From: Liolophura sinensis
Lineage: Eukaryota > Mollusca > Polyplacophora > Chitonida > Chitonidae
DNA: 64,000 nucleotides
Reading direction: 5' to 3'
Assembly (NCBI RefSeq): GCF_032854445.1
Contig: NC_088301.1
Coordinates: 26,894,402 to 26,958,401, forward strand
Shown: piece by piece, positions 22,901 to 37,900 of the stretch
How positions within the stretch are numbered: the stretch's first letter is position 1
Layout of the letters: every line of letters begins with the position of its first letter
Notes under the pieces: generated by a model
Told to the model about the DNA's origin: nothing
Database searches by the model: none
The model's input: only the letters and a program-made list of their open reading frames with translations
Translations under genes and position numbers: made by a program

Positions 22901-25900
22901 TTTTCTTGCTGGTTTATTTTGTGTAACCTCAGATCAAGTTCAAAACTGATCAAATCCATGCACTCAAGTTTTGCATATGTAACAATTCCCTTGATTCTTA
23001 TTGGTTGCCGTGGTGCATGGTTTCCATGCAGTACATATTGTCCTGGTATTTAATTTTGTTTGCAAATGCATTCATTTTGTGGCCCCTTTAATCGAGTTCT
23101 AAAATCAGCTTGATCCATATATGCAGTCTTCGTGTAAGTTTTTGCACACTTAGTGTGGGATGTAAATTGACAGAATTGGTTTATTAGTTGAACTGGTATC
23201 TTGACTAAGGGCATGTAGAGTAGCTAGAGTAAGAAACCTGTCTAAGAAACCTTCAGTGATTTTTCTGGCAAACTGAAAGTTGGTGACCCCAGTGTTCCAA
23301 GGTTATCATGAATGATGTAGTTACACAGGAGTGTATAAATGAAATTTCTGGCTTCCTCTCCGGCCGTAAGTGGGAAGGTTTGCCAGCAACCTGGGGATGG
23401 TCGTGGGTTTCCCTCGGGCTCTGCTCGGTTCCTCCCACAATAATGCTGGTTGCCGTCGCATAAGTGAAATATTCTTGAGTATGGCGTAAAACATCAAATA
23501 AATAAATAAATAAATAAATAAACAATTGAAATTTAACTGCACATGGTTTATTGTTTTTGACACTCAGGGCCCACTGTCACAAAACTCCATAAATTTCTTT
23601 TTCGTAACTTTTCGCGTGAATGATGTTGTCTTATATGTGGCACTATAACCTCGACAACGACATATGGCTTTTGAAGTTTTGTGAAAGTGGGCCCCGATTT
23701 ATAAGGGGAAGAAATAATTAAGGCAGCTCCTGGAGGAAACCTCCATCTTAAACCAGGTACATACATGCATACCTGACAAACTTCATGCTGTGGGTGGCAG
23801 CTAGGGTATAGACCTATGGGTAAAGCAATTTGCTTAAGCTGGGGTTAAAAGCCATCTGTTGGAGCCTGAGATGATTTATAACTGTACTCTTTTAACAGCC
23901 ACTGACCATGCAATGTTTAGAGCAGATTCTGGCAAACTATACATGCACAGTCTGTTTATGGAGGCCATGCTGGCGCTAAGTCTCCATCCCTGTGGCTGTG
24001 TTAGGTGCCAGATTTGTTTATATATATGTATATCAGCTGACTAATTGATGCATGTAGTTAACTCCATCTAGTAATTAAATAAACTAGGAATAAATCTGTG
24101 TTTGTTGTATTTGTGGGATCTTCTATCCCAGCTTTTAATGATTGACTTCTTTTTTTTTTTTCCCAGGAGGTTGGGGGAGAACAAATGACTGTATGACTAA
24201 ATACTGTATTTACCTAAAATTTAGCATTTTTCGACACATTTAGCCTCATTTGGATTTATTCAGTCACCATATAGGATAGCTTAAGAGTTAGTAGGTTTTT
24301 TTTTTTGGTAATTTTTTTTTTTGATAAATTTCTTTTCAGAAGAACTTACATGTTGGCATCAAAAAGGCCTTTATGTGTTTCCGTAAGTCTGCTTCTAAAT
24401 GCCAAATTTAAGATGAAGTAAATGTTGTTACCCAGACATAATTGCATGATGATGATAATGTGATAATTTACAACATCACACTTGTGCTGAATGTGTAGAT
24501 ACTGGACAAGTATTTGCCCTGACATTGCCTACATGACTTAGTTAAAAATGTTTGGAGGGTGACAAAATTTTGGGTCCGATACAGTAACTACAAGATGACA
24601 GTTAACCTCAGCTGTTTTAGTGTTTGTTTTAAACAAGCCTGTAGGTTTAGAAGTAATTAAAGGGTGGTTATTCTTCAGGGTCACCTAGGATCATTTATAC
24701 ATTATCATCAATCATTTACCTGTCTGCACTTCTTTCCCTACCACATAGGGAATTTAGTTTAGGGCATGGTTGAAATAGGTACCTGACCTACATCATATGC
24801 TGTTCACCTCAGGTGAGAAGAAGCTTGATCCCAGGGCCTCAGATCAAATGCATTCTCCTCAATCCTCTATGTGATTCTCCCTCCCACACTTCGTTTTACC
24901 TTTTGCTTACTCCCCCCAGTCAGAAGTTATGTGAAAAAAGACTTTTCCAAGCACTAGAAATTAAATTTCAATTTTATGCGGTTAGAATATTCCTGGTCAT
25001 GCAGTATGTCCTGTCTAAATGGTTCAATACAGAGGGCTTAATAAAAATGGTTAGCGGAGTAAATTAAACGAAAGCATTGACTATAATGTGATGTTAATTG
25101 CTGTCTGGTTCACTTTAACATGTGAAATATGACTGATAAACATTTAAAACAACAGTTGTGTAGACTAGCTGGAGTTGTATTTGAACCGCCCATGACGAGC
25201 TTTAAATTGTAGCTTGGAGCACAACAGCTTGAAAAGAATTAGGTATTAAATAGTATTAAGCCAAAAAATTTCACATGACATGATCATAGACTTACCACTA
25301 CCTAAACTTGGTCTGATTTGAATCACCCTGAACTGTTTGGAAAATCTTGTCATTGTTTTCATGTAAATTCATGTACTTGTACTTATACTGATGTAAATTT
25401 GTACAGATCCCAATTAGGAAAGTATGTGAAGAAAGTAGCTATTGTGTAGATATGAAATGTTAGGATGTATATTGGTATATGTCTATTTTATTGCCTCCAG
25501 TTTGTGCAATAGACAGTACACTGAGACACGATGCCCCACCAAGACCACCGAGCTGGAAAGCATTGATGTTACAGATTTTAATATACTTTATGCATGACCC
25601 GACTTGTGGCACACTGAAGAGGATTAAAAAGAATTAAAAGAATTTATGACGACAAATACTAATTTTCTCCTTCCAAGTCAAATACAACATGGTTCATCCC
25701 TTTTAAGGAAGATTTTTGTGATTTCACCATTCATTCAGGTTTTGTTGCCTTCAAAACCATTGTTGTTTCCAGGCGACAAGCTGGCTACATGGGTGGGAAA
25801 CTTTATGTGCTAACAAAAACTTTTTAGCCACAATCCCATTGATCATCTGTCCAGCTATAATGTGAGGACTGGAACAATGTGTCGAAAAAAAATCATGTCT

Positions 25901-28900
25901 TCTTTTAGAAACAACACCCTTTTACTTTAGAATTGAAGGAAAAGCTCTGCTTCCCTGGGATGTTTTGAAAGACCATTGTCCATCCCTAGAAAAACAAACA
26001 TTGCTTAATGCCTTGGTGTGTCGTCTTTGGTGGAGTTTTTATGCCCTGTGTTTACCTGACCTGTGATTGAATCATGTGAGAGGTATTTTTGAGGAGATCT
26101 CCCATGAGTCTGTGTATGTTTTGGTCAGTCAGCACAATTCCACCTGTCCATTTTGACCCTCGTTCACACAGACAAGCCCCTCTTCCTTTGATCTATCTGT
26201 CTGTCTTTTCTTTTTAGATGACCTCTGCAGGTCAGAGGTCAGGTTGGTCTTCTCACTTCTAAACTTGCTTTGTAGTCAGAGGTGTCCATAATCTCCACTG
26301 AATTTCCAAACTTCATTATCACCTACCTTTCTTCTCCCACCTGCCAAGATGGGGCCCAAGACTGAAATATCTTTGATAAATGTACGACATTTACACCGTG
26401 AATTTATTGGAAAATAATCTGGTATTTTCACGAATATTTATTGTTTCATTGGCTTTATGATAAAAACTGTCAAAACATTGTTGATAAAGTTGTCAGATAA
26501 TGTTAGTGTATCTTCAGTGTTATTGTTTACCACTATGATATCTTGAAAGATTTGCAAAATTCTTTGACTCTGTATTGTCTATCTTGTAAATTTTTGTAGA
26601 TAAACTGTTTTAAAAGATTTTGAGGACTGGTATCTGGGAAATCTTTCTTGGCTACAGGCAGTATGGAAGAAACACTTTTGAAGTCTTACTGTTATAATTT
26701 CTTGAAGTTTTTTGTATGTTTAGGGCGAAAGGTGGGTGAATTTGTTTGGTCACGGTGTACACGTAAGACAGTATTATTCATTTAGGGAGTACTTAGTCAA
26801 TATGTATTTCTGTGGCATTTTTTCTTTTGTTTTTTTTTTTCAGTTAAATCATTTAGTTCAGGTTATTATATCAGTTTTCACAATGGAGTTAAATGAAAGA
26901 GGCTACACTGGAGACTTTGTCAATAAAGAATACATCTGTGCTAATCAATTTCAGTAAACTTGTACTGTTTACCAAGTTTAAACAATAACATGCGCAGATG
27001 AGGTCGATATTCTGTGTAGGGTAAATATTTTGGCTATTCTAAAATAATACAAAAGATTTGATTGAATTTGCACTCTGGTATTTATTTATTTATTTCTTTA
27101 GTGTTTTACGCTGTACTGAAGAATATTTCTTTTATACAACTGCAGCCAGAATTATGGTGGTAGGATACCAGGTACCCGTGGTATATCTTCTTCAAATTAT
27201 AGCCCAGACATATATCATCTAGCTTCTTGGTATTGAAAATTTCATTGAATCCATTCATGTTGTTTAGTATTCTGCTAAACCTTCAGTGGGTGTTACACAC
27301 ACTTAATTCATGTGGGCCATTGACTGGTGCATTTTCTAGCAGCCTTATGTTCAGCAGGTGTCAATCATGTGACTGGTACATTGTCTCGGTTATTGACTAT
27401 AACCATCAGTGACTGGTGACTCATGGACCAAACCCTGGAATATCTCTGTGTTTTGAGTGGATCATGTCTTAATCTCGTTTATAGTCTGTTTATACAGTAT
27501 ATAATACCCACCCAGGAAACAACTGGCTTGCATTTCCAGCAAAACCCTTTTGTCTTCCGGATGCTCTGTGATGTTTCCTTGGACTTAGGCCAAGGAAATG
27601 GAACTGTAATTTTTGCACTGCTTCTTGTTCACTTTTTGGAGTGTTTTTTGTGTTTTCATTGATCTAATGATATAAGGGTTTGTTTCCACAGATGTTACAT
27701 GAGTCAGCTAACTTGTTTTCTGACACTGACATTTACAAGTCTTTAATCAGCAGATGTCAAAACTTGTTCATACAGCCAGCCCTACATGTGATTTGGCCAC
27801 TAGTTTTCTTCATTGTATACTGTAAGCAAAATACATGTTAGCCACACCAGTGAGAAAAAAAAAAAGTCTGCAAGAGGATGGTTATATTTGGCTGGGCTGC
27901 TTTCGGCAACCATTTCATAGACATTTCATTTCACTTAATTCATAAGCAGAATGTATTCGATTTCAGCAGACCTCCGCGCTGAAGATAAGCTTACCAACAG
28001 ATGAATTTTTGTCCAAAATAGAATTTCTTTGGTATGTTAGTTGCCTTCTTCAATCTAATATAGTACAGAATGTTGCTTATAATTACATTGTATGTGCGGG
28101 TATTTTATCGGCTACTTGACCTTTCCCTTTGATGGACGCAAGTTTAATATATAATACTTCCTCTCCGGTCGTAGGTGGGAAGGTCTGCCAACAACCTGCG
28201 GATGGTCGTGGGTTTCCCCCGGGCTATGCCTGGTTTCCTCCCACCGTAATGCAGGCCGCCGTCGTATAAGCGAAATATTCTTGAGTACGGCGTAAAACAC
28301 CAATCAAAAAAATAAATAAATTAATATATAATACATGATGTAATATCACAACTTCTGTGTCAGCTAGAGACTATGGCAAGACTTACATGTAGACAGTATA
28401 TTTTAATGTTCTTGATCTAGAGATCGACTTGTTTCCCGATACAGATGCTTTTAGTTTTGCATTCCAGTTGTGAAACTCAGGATCAAGTGTGACAAGTCCG
28501 GAGTGTTAGCTGGTGTGATAAGAGTGGTTTGTGTAAGATGCTGTGGGATGATAGACAGGGACTCCCAGTCCACGGCTGTGTTTACACAGCAGAGTAAGGG
28601 GGTTCTACTTTACACACCCTGCCCGCGCCCTTTGGCTGGGACAACACAACACCTGATCTCGATAAAGGTGTTCCCTGCTTGTCTGACACACTGCAGGTCA
28701 GCTAGATTTACAGGTAAACAAAACCAGGTGAAACATGATATTGACCACTTCATCAACATTAGCTTAATAGAAACGACACTGGTAGTCTAACCTGAAAATG
28801 TGCTGAATGAGCTGTAGTAGGACTGCCTGGGGTATCTCTTTGTCAGAATTTCCCAGGGGGGGCCTAATGTCTATAGGTTACAGTGTATTTGACACCCCAA

Positions 28901-31900
28901 GGCTTGTGCAGTACCAGAACTGAGCAAAGTATGGAGAGTTACATCTGCATTAAAAGTTTTTGTCAGAATTTGTGCCCAGGTTGTTTCTGAACACATCACA
29001 GATTCCAGCTACTCTTTTACAGTTCAAAATGCATGCAAAGATACTTTGTAAATCTAATTGCCAACCTTTCTCACATGCTGGTGTCCACATAAGTTAAGTA
29101 TTTATGGTATAATTACTTGTACATAAGTTAAATTGATTTAACTATATAAAGGGGGAAAAATTACAACATACATGTACAATAGCTTTTGTTAACTCTTTGT
29201 TCTTTTTTTTTTTTTTTTTTTTTGGAATTACTGTTTTTGACCAGAAATTTTGTCCATGACTGATTTCTCCTGATTAGGATAGCTCAGTTGATCTTAGAAT
29301 GATGCCTTGAAGTTTTTTTTAAAAGTTTCAGCTCCAAACATAATAATGGTATTTTATAACCAGTAATATGTTTGCCTCCAAGAACACAACTTTTGGGACA
29401 TATTTTAGGCTAAATACAGTAAATATCTAAATATGAATTGAAATGATAATAAATTTTGTTGTCATGAGGGGTAATATTGTATACCACATGTATAGCTTTT
29501 ATTTAAATTAAACATTTATACACAAAATACATGTACGTGATACCCTTGCTGATGATTAAAAGAAGTGGCACAGGAAAAAAATTGAAGTGGCATACACATC
29601 TGCTTAAATTTGAGCTAAGTCAGCATTGAAGACTATTTTTTTATGACTTACTACCCTACCACCCCCCCTACCCCTACCCCACCCCCCCCCCTTTCATATG
29701 TTACTGGTTCAGTGTAGTGCATATATTATCAAAATAACCAATGGCGTTTAATTGGGGTTTTGGAATGTGTCAAACTCTGACATTGTCAGGTCAGGAAAAA
29801 GAAGGAATTTATCTGCAGGTGACGTTTAATTGGCTAACTGACCCAGTGTTAGTGTAAAAACAATGTCTTGCTGCCAGAGCTGTTGAATAACGTCTACAGA
29901 TTTATCTTAAACTTAATTAAGTCTTTGCTTGCATGTAATTAAGACCCAGCATTGTGGAGATTCATGTCTTAATTTGGTTACTTTCAGTGAACATGAAAAC
30001 TTTTTTTTTTTTGAAATTATGAATTTTTAGGACTTTATTCAGTTAAATTTGGTTTTCAGTTTTTACTCTCCACACATTAAAATTATTTGTTTACATTGAA
30101 GAATAATGATAGAACTAAAATTTGTTAATTTCCTCAATTGTGAAATCAGAGGCAGAAGATTATTTAGTATTTTTGGCAAGAACAGTGTAATACAAGAATC
30201 TTTTCATAACTGTTAGTTATATCCTGCATGTACATTTTGTTTCACCCTTCATTTGAACACATCTAGTGGTGAATCAGAGCTAAGTCTAGACTCTGTGGAA
30301 CTATGGAGCAAGTGGGTGAGATTCACATACGTAAAGTATGTATGTAGTTTTCTGAAAATATCAACCTGTACCCCATGACAGTGCTGTAACAAAACGTGTT
30401 TGGGAAAATTAGGCTACTGGCGTTATAGTCAGTCACTCTACATAAAGGCTTAAATATTCCCACGACAGCCAGGAGCAGGGCATTTGGCAGAAAACAGGCT
30501 TCTCCCACATGTACATCTATAAAGACTGCTTCCAGGCTTGACCCTTTACAACCCAGTCATGATGTACATATATTTTGTAGCTCTCACTAGAAACATGGGG
30601 AAAATACTAGACAACTGTTCTCACCCAAGAACTTCAATTTTTTAAAAACTCTTGGCACAGAAAATGCCTTTGGTATTGTTTGGAAGGAAAATGATGTCTT
30701 ACAGATTTCTGAGTGCAAACACGTACAATAAATGTCATTCTGTAAAAAGGAAGGGAAGTGGTAACTGGCACTGAAGGTTTGGAAGGGCTGGATCTACATA
30801 CTCCACATGTATACGTCAGTACTTAAGTTGTTCTGCAAATTTCATCCATTCAGGACAGTACTTGTATGTTACATGTCATTTTTGTCTCTCTGGTTTGTGT
30901 AAAAGACTTCACATCTGTCCTCCACCTGATGATTCATGTGCCAGAGAATAAACGTGAAATTTTTGAAATTTGTTCTTTTAAATTACCGAATTTTGTAATG
31001 CAAACTATGCTAAGCATTTTTACATAACCAGTGTGTTTGTAACAAGACAAAATTTACATCCTGACAAAAGTTGACTAGGTTTCGTGTCACCTTGTACTTT
31101 GACCTCTCAGTCATATCAAGAGAGAATGGTCCATGTTTATAAAGAGGGCACTGAAAACTTGAACATACCCACTGACCAACTGACCGACCAACAGACAGAC
31201 AGCGTGAGTGATATAACTGCTTTTCTCAACTAAACACTTAAATCCATTTGGGCACTAGGCTTGCAGATACTGATAGAATATAGCACGATTATAGATAGAC
31301 TTATCATCTTTGATGGCCTCTTTAAACCAGGGCTCTAGAAGGGGTCAGTAAAGCACCTTGTGTCTAGTCTGGTCTGGCACAATGTCCATCTGGTCTGTGA
31401 TTTATGTATGATGGTCATCTCCAGTGGTGTGGTCAGAGATTCTCCTGGCAGATAAATCTTCACCAGACTCTTACTGACCAGTGGTCATCTGGACACATGG
31501 TAGTAATACACACCTAACCAGAGTAAACACAGTATGGCCTTTACCATCAGTAATAGCTTAACTAGAGTGTATCTCCAAATTAGAAGTGGTTTATAGAGAA
31601 CAGGTGTTTATAGCACACTTAATTTCTCTCATTTGGTGGGAAGATTTTCTTTAACACTTCTGGAATTGTCTGCCTTGTAAAGATGTGTAGAGATGGCAAG
31701 GTACTAGTTTCAGGTTACAGGAAACAGCCAACAGTGATTCACTGGAAGAATGAATGGATGAACGATTTTGGTTTAACACCACATCAGTTATGATTTACAC
31801 TTCAGTTATGGTTTAACAGCACTTCAGTTACGGTTTAACATCACTTAATGTTACAGCCTTATCTGGAAGTTTACTGGAAGAAATATTCACATTGTTTTCA

Positions 31901-34900
31901 CTTATATTCACAGAAATGTATTTTAAGGGTAGTCTAATACTTGGTTACAGATAATAAATAATAATGATTCATGTTGAAATTGGCTTGGAAGAAAAAAAAC
32001 TTGCACCAAGCTTTTCTGTATATGTTTGTTTACGATGAAAATTGTGGAATATATCTTTCAAAGAATACATATTAATCATGGGATTTCAGAATATTTCTCT
32101 TAATTAATGTTTAATATCATAGTTAATGTTTAAGTACATGTATCTCCAAGAATTAGACATTTGTCATTTCAATTCTGTCATTACACGGACACATATAACA
32201 GTACTCAGCCACAGGGCGGGGGGGGGGGGGGGGGGGGGGGGGACCTGCGGATGGTTGTGGGTCCCAACCCCCCCCCCATTCAAATAAATAAATAAATAAA
32301 CAAATTACTCAGGCACGTACATGTACATGAGAACACAACCTTGGACAGCATCCAATTGGGTAACATTCAAGTTGTGGCATTTTGTATTCAAGTCTCCATG
32401 TCAGACTGTTGAAGTACATGTAACCTTGATTCTCGAAGGCCTGCTGGGAATAGGATGTATTTTATTCAGCCAAACCAAGAGCATTGTGAATCAGCAGTGT
32501 ATTTCATTCAGTCAACTCAAGAACCTTTTGTCTGGAATATTTGGAATATCTATGCAGGATTGGCATTTTCCTGTTTATCTAATTAGATGTTTTATGCCTG
32601 TAGGAAAGGCTTCCTGTACATGCATGTGTATCATGTACAGACATAGCTGTTAACTTTGTTAATTGTTACAAGTACTGGAACAGCCTCTTGTACTTAAAGT
32701 CCCGACTCTCTGTCTGTTTACAAACGACACATTTAATGTACTTGAGCTCTGAAGACAAAAGTGTTTTTTGACCTAGGCTGGTATTTAACTTTAGTCTAGA
32801 TGATTTGTCCGATTTGTTACATGTACAATATGTACTGGAGTAAAACTCATATTCACTTAGGTGTTTATATTCTTTCATCAACCAGGTGACCATACATACA
32901 AACATACTATATACATACATGTACATGAAGAATAAACTGATGTATATGATAACAATTTTAAACATAATCCAGAATATTTCCATACATTGCTTCACACTTT
33001 ATAGTGCTTTAAGTTCATTGTTAAATTAATAAGTGAAAATATTCTTGAGTACGGGGTAAAACACCAATCAAATAAATAAATAAATAAATCTTTGTTAAAT
33101 TCAAAGGTTAGAATTATTGTGTAACATGCATCATGTATTTGTGTTAATGGTGATGTAGTTAACCATTTATCCAAGCCAGAAGTTCTCTGTGGCAAGCGAC
33201 AAGCTCACCACTGGAGCACTTACAGCGCACTTCTGGCATTCCCTTAGCATTCATTTAGGCTTTGTTTTAAATCAGGAGATGGAATGCCAAATACCATACA
33301 TGTATATGTATCAATTTGTCTTCATTTCATCTAATGATGTAGGCTTTTACATTGATTTTCAAATGATTGAGCATTGTTTATTATATGAATACATGTTATA
33401 TGCTCTTTCACTCTAAAAGGGTAAATGTACATGTATTTTACCTGCTGACAGCCTAGATTGCACTGTAGGCAACCAGGGAAGCAGGCAACCCTGTGGTTGA
33501 TTTAGTGGCTTATATGTCATCTAACATGTATAGAGTGTGATTGGGTAGAGTTGGGTTAAGTTGTACATGTAGTTTCCCACAACCTCACTTTGGGTCCTTT
33601 GGTAGGTCTTCCTGTCAGCTGATTGATGACCATTGCCTCCAATTGAGGGGCAACTGGTATAATTAATGTACGTGTAATGTATTAGTGCATCATTAATGAT
33701 TACCTACCTAATGAGGTGTGATATATGCTGTCATTTTCTAAAGCCTGTTTGTGTCATTAGTTTATTGAATGAGCTTTTCAATCTTAAATGTATTTAGCTT
33801 ATATCAAATTCCTTTCCCTGGCTTTTATCCTGTGAAGTGTACAATGCTCTGTGTGCTTAAATATACTTCAATTTTATTCTCAGAGATCTATTTCAGAATA
33901 CAAATTATTATCATACATACCCATACTGTACTAAATAGTGAAATGCCTGCTAGAGTTATTAAAGCATATTACAGTATTAATTTCCCCAACAGATCACTCT
34001 GATGTATTAAGATGATGAGAAATGTTAAAAAACAGATTACTTCATGTGATTTTTCCCGCAAGTTTATTGTGCCTTTTTTGAACTGCAGCTTGTTCAACAG
34101 GCCAATTTAGTGGGTGAAAATTCCATGAAATTATATGTGATTTACTGTAATTGTCAAAATGTACATGACTCAAGAGATGTTAAATTAAGCACATTCATGT
34201 ATGAATGACGTTCTGCTTTTCAAATTAATAGATAAATGAAATTGAGTGCTGATAGTAACAGTGTTAACTCAGCCATAATTTTCTCCTAAATCTCTCCCAT
34301 CATTGATGGAATTTTAACACTAATCCTGCCTAATTAGGGGTAACTTTATGGTTTATTCACACAGCAGGTTCCTGGGCATATCCTCACCCTGGGTGCCAGT
34401 ATTAGTACATCCATGGATGATATACCCACCATACATCCAAAACCAGCTGGGAGACACATGTTGGAGTGTGGAGATATCTTACATGTACCTCTCCTCCACA
34501 CTGTACTCCCACCCTCTCCTCAAATCCTAACAGTCTGGTGTCCGGAAGGAACCATTAGTATGAAGAATGCTGAGTTTCAGCTGGTGTCCAATTTTTATCT
34601 TGCTTTGTATTTTAATTATCATGCTCTGGCAATACGTGGGAAGGTCTGCCAGCAACCTGCAGATGGTTGTGGGTTTCCTCCCACCATAATGCTGGTTGCT
34701 GTCATATAAATTAAATATTCTTGAGTACGGCGTAAAACATCAATCAAATAAATAAATAAATCAATTATCATGGGAAAATCATTAGTCTGATAGTGATGCC
34801 AGAGGGCATGATAGATTTACACCTTGTGTTTGTCAATCTGTCAGGTACTCCTGCATCAGTTTTCCAGACATTTTTTTTTTTTTTGCAGTATGTTCATCAT

Positions 34901-37900
34901 ATTGTATTGGAACTTGGTACACTGCTTCACCCATATCAAGTACTGTATTGTCTGAGTTATAGGCCAGTTTGTACACTAGCATAAAGCATATTTATGGCAG
35001 TTTTGTCCAGTTTGGACAGTTTTTTCCAGACTTTTTTTCAAAACACTTCTTTCCAGACTTTTTTCAAAACACTTCTTTCCAGACTTTTTTCAAAACATAT
35101 TGAATTGACTGTAACAGGTTACAGATTAGTTGGGCTGATTCATCATTTTTAACAAAACTATCACTGTTTTATTTTTTTTTTTTTTGGTTGTGTGTTTTTT
35201 GGATGGACAGTTTTTCAGATTTTTTTGGTCCACAAAGAATGGTGGTTACTCTCAGATAAAACTTTGCTTAAATACCAAATTAACATCAAGGCTACATAAA
35301 AATTGCCATTTTAAGGGGTGAAATTACTCACAAATAAAGAGAATGATCAGCAGCAAAAGTGGTCTCATTTGTCCTTCAAATCCTTGAATGGACTTTTAAA
35401 TTCATTGAAACTTTTGAAAAAGAGTTTATTTGTGGCACAGTTGTTGAAAGTACTTGAGTTTTAAGTGTTAAATTTGATGTACATGTACATGTATATATAT
35501 TGCTTTATATATAAAATTGTGCAGTAAATAAGCTGCAAAAATAGTAAGCCCATTCCTAATAGTTTAAAGTAATTGAAAGTCTTTGAAATTGCTGGGAAAC
35601 AGAAGATGTAAGTCATTGTCACTCACAGTTGTAAACCTTGAACCAAAACGTGTCTGCTGGAATGGACTGGGATTGAAGGTGCATGGATAGATGTTACTGA
35701 GGCAGACATTTCATTATCAGCCCACCACCAATCTCCATGCCCACCCATAGGGCATAACAGACTTTAAGATATTCTACAAGTAGATGTATGTAAATCACAT
35801 ATTCTTTTGCTTGGGTAATGATGTAATTACAATTTTTCCCTGTAAGCACTTACACCGTCACAGTTAATATTCAGTGAGAATGGAATGCATTCAGTTCAAC
35901 TGAAACAAACTCAGTTTATTTCAATGTTCACCAGATTAAGGAGAGGAAGAACGCATGAAGATAACAACAGGCTTTTATGCCAAACAGCACTGTGCCAAAC
36001 CCCGCTTAACTATCACACCTTGAAGTTTTGTCACCAGGGGATTTTCAGCTAACAAATATAGTTGAATCCAGTACATGATAGTCAACGGTGGTGATTTATT
36101 GGGGATTTAGGAGATTCATTCAGGTCTGGGTTAAGATTCTGCTGATAACACTGACTGCTGTTTGGTGTGTGTGACTGCCTGAGGAAAGATGAATGGGAGT
36201 TTGGTGTAGTGATACCAGTATGGTGGTCTGGCCAGGACCTTTACCCTCAAACTTGACACCCAGCGTGAGGAGAAATGCTTGAATGGAAGTTTGGTGTAGT
36301 GATACCAGTATGGTGGTCTGGCCAGGACCTTTACCCTCAAACTTGACACCCAGAGTGAGGGAGAAATGCTTGAATGGGAGTTTGGTGTAGTGATACCAGT
36401 ATGGTGGTCTGGCCAGAACCTTTACCCTCAAACTTGACACCCAGAGTGAGGGAGAAATGCTTGAATGGAAGTTTGGTGTAGTGATACCAGTATGGTGGTC
36501 TGGGATGGACCTTTACCCTCAAACGTGACACCCAGAGTGAGGAGAAATGCTTGAATGGAAGTTTGGTGTAGTGATACCAGTATGGTGGTCTGGCCAGGAC
36601 CTTTACTCTCAAACGTGACACCCAGAGTGAGGGAAAAATGCTTGATTTGGAGTTTGGTGTAGTGATACCAGTATGGTGGTCTGGGATGGACATTTACCTC
36701 AAACTTGCACCCAGAGTGAGGGAGAAATGCTTGAATGGAAGTTTGGTGTAGTGATACCAGTATGGTGTCTGGCCAGGACCTTTACTCTCAAACGTGACAC
36801 CCAGAGTGAGGGAGAAATGCTTGATTTGGAGTTTGGGTGTAGTGATACCAGTATGGTGGTCTGGGATGGACATTTACCCTCAAACTTGCACCCAGAGTGA
36901 GGGAGAAATGCTTGAATGGAAGTTTGGTGTAGTGATACCAGTATGGTGGTCTGGGATGGACATTTGCCCTCAAACTTGCACCCAGAGTGAGGGAGAAATG
37001 CTTGAATGGAAGTTTGGTGTAGTGATACCAGTATGGTGGTCTGGCCAGAACCTTTACCCTCAAACTTGACACCCAGAGTGAGGGAGAAATGCTTGATTGG
37101 GAGTTTGGTGTAGTGATACCAGTATGGTGGTCTGGCCAGGACCTTTACCCTCAAACTTGCACCCAGAGTGAGGGAGAAATGCTTGAATGGAAGTTTGGTG
37201 TAGTGATGCCAGTATGGTGGTCTGGCCAGGACCTTTACCCTCAAACTTGACACCCAGCGTGAGGGAGAAATGCTTGAATGGAAGTTTGGTTTACTGGTCC
37301 AAGTATGGTGGTCTGGGATGAACGTTTAATCTCAAACTTGATACCTGTCCTGAGAGAGAAATGCTTGAATGGGACAGTACAGTGATCTTGTTAAGATCTT
37401 AACTCTCTTATATCACAACTCTCTTATATAACATATCCATGTAAGAGTGCATGAAAAAAATTAAATAGAGGTGGGTCAGGACTTTTTTCTCTTTAACATC
37501 ATGGGGGCCTGGGTCACTATGCGAGTGAGAAAAACTAAATGGGCATTTCGTGTAAAGTTGTAGGTGTATGGTGGTCTTGTCTGGACCTCAGTAAACACCA
37601 AAACCTTATGTGACAAAGAATGAATATCCCACTTCAGTGGGAATATTCTCAGATTGGCAGGGTTTGATTCTAAATAACAGGGTGTGAAACCAATCACAAA
37701 ATTTGTTTGCCATTGATCATTTTGAATTCAAGAAACTTTGGCCTTTATATGAAGCCACCTAATGAACTCCACATCCTTCACTTTTAATCAATAGAAAATT
37801 CAGAGAAATTAAAGTGGGATGCTACAGTATTTTTCTTTGCAGAGATCAGATCTATAATATTTATGCCTTAAAAAGGATATTTCAGAGGCAAATAAATACT

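Noticed and set aside
36673-37253. 184-codon repetitive open frame and its partners
   Set aside because: Product of the 90-bp tandem array. The frame changes with one-base indels between units.
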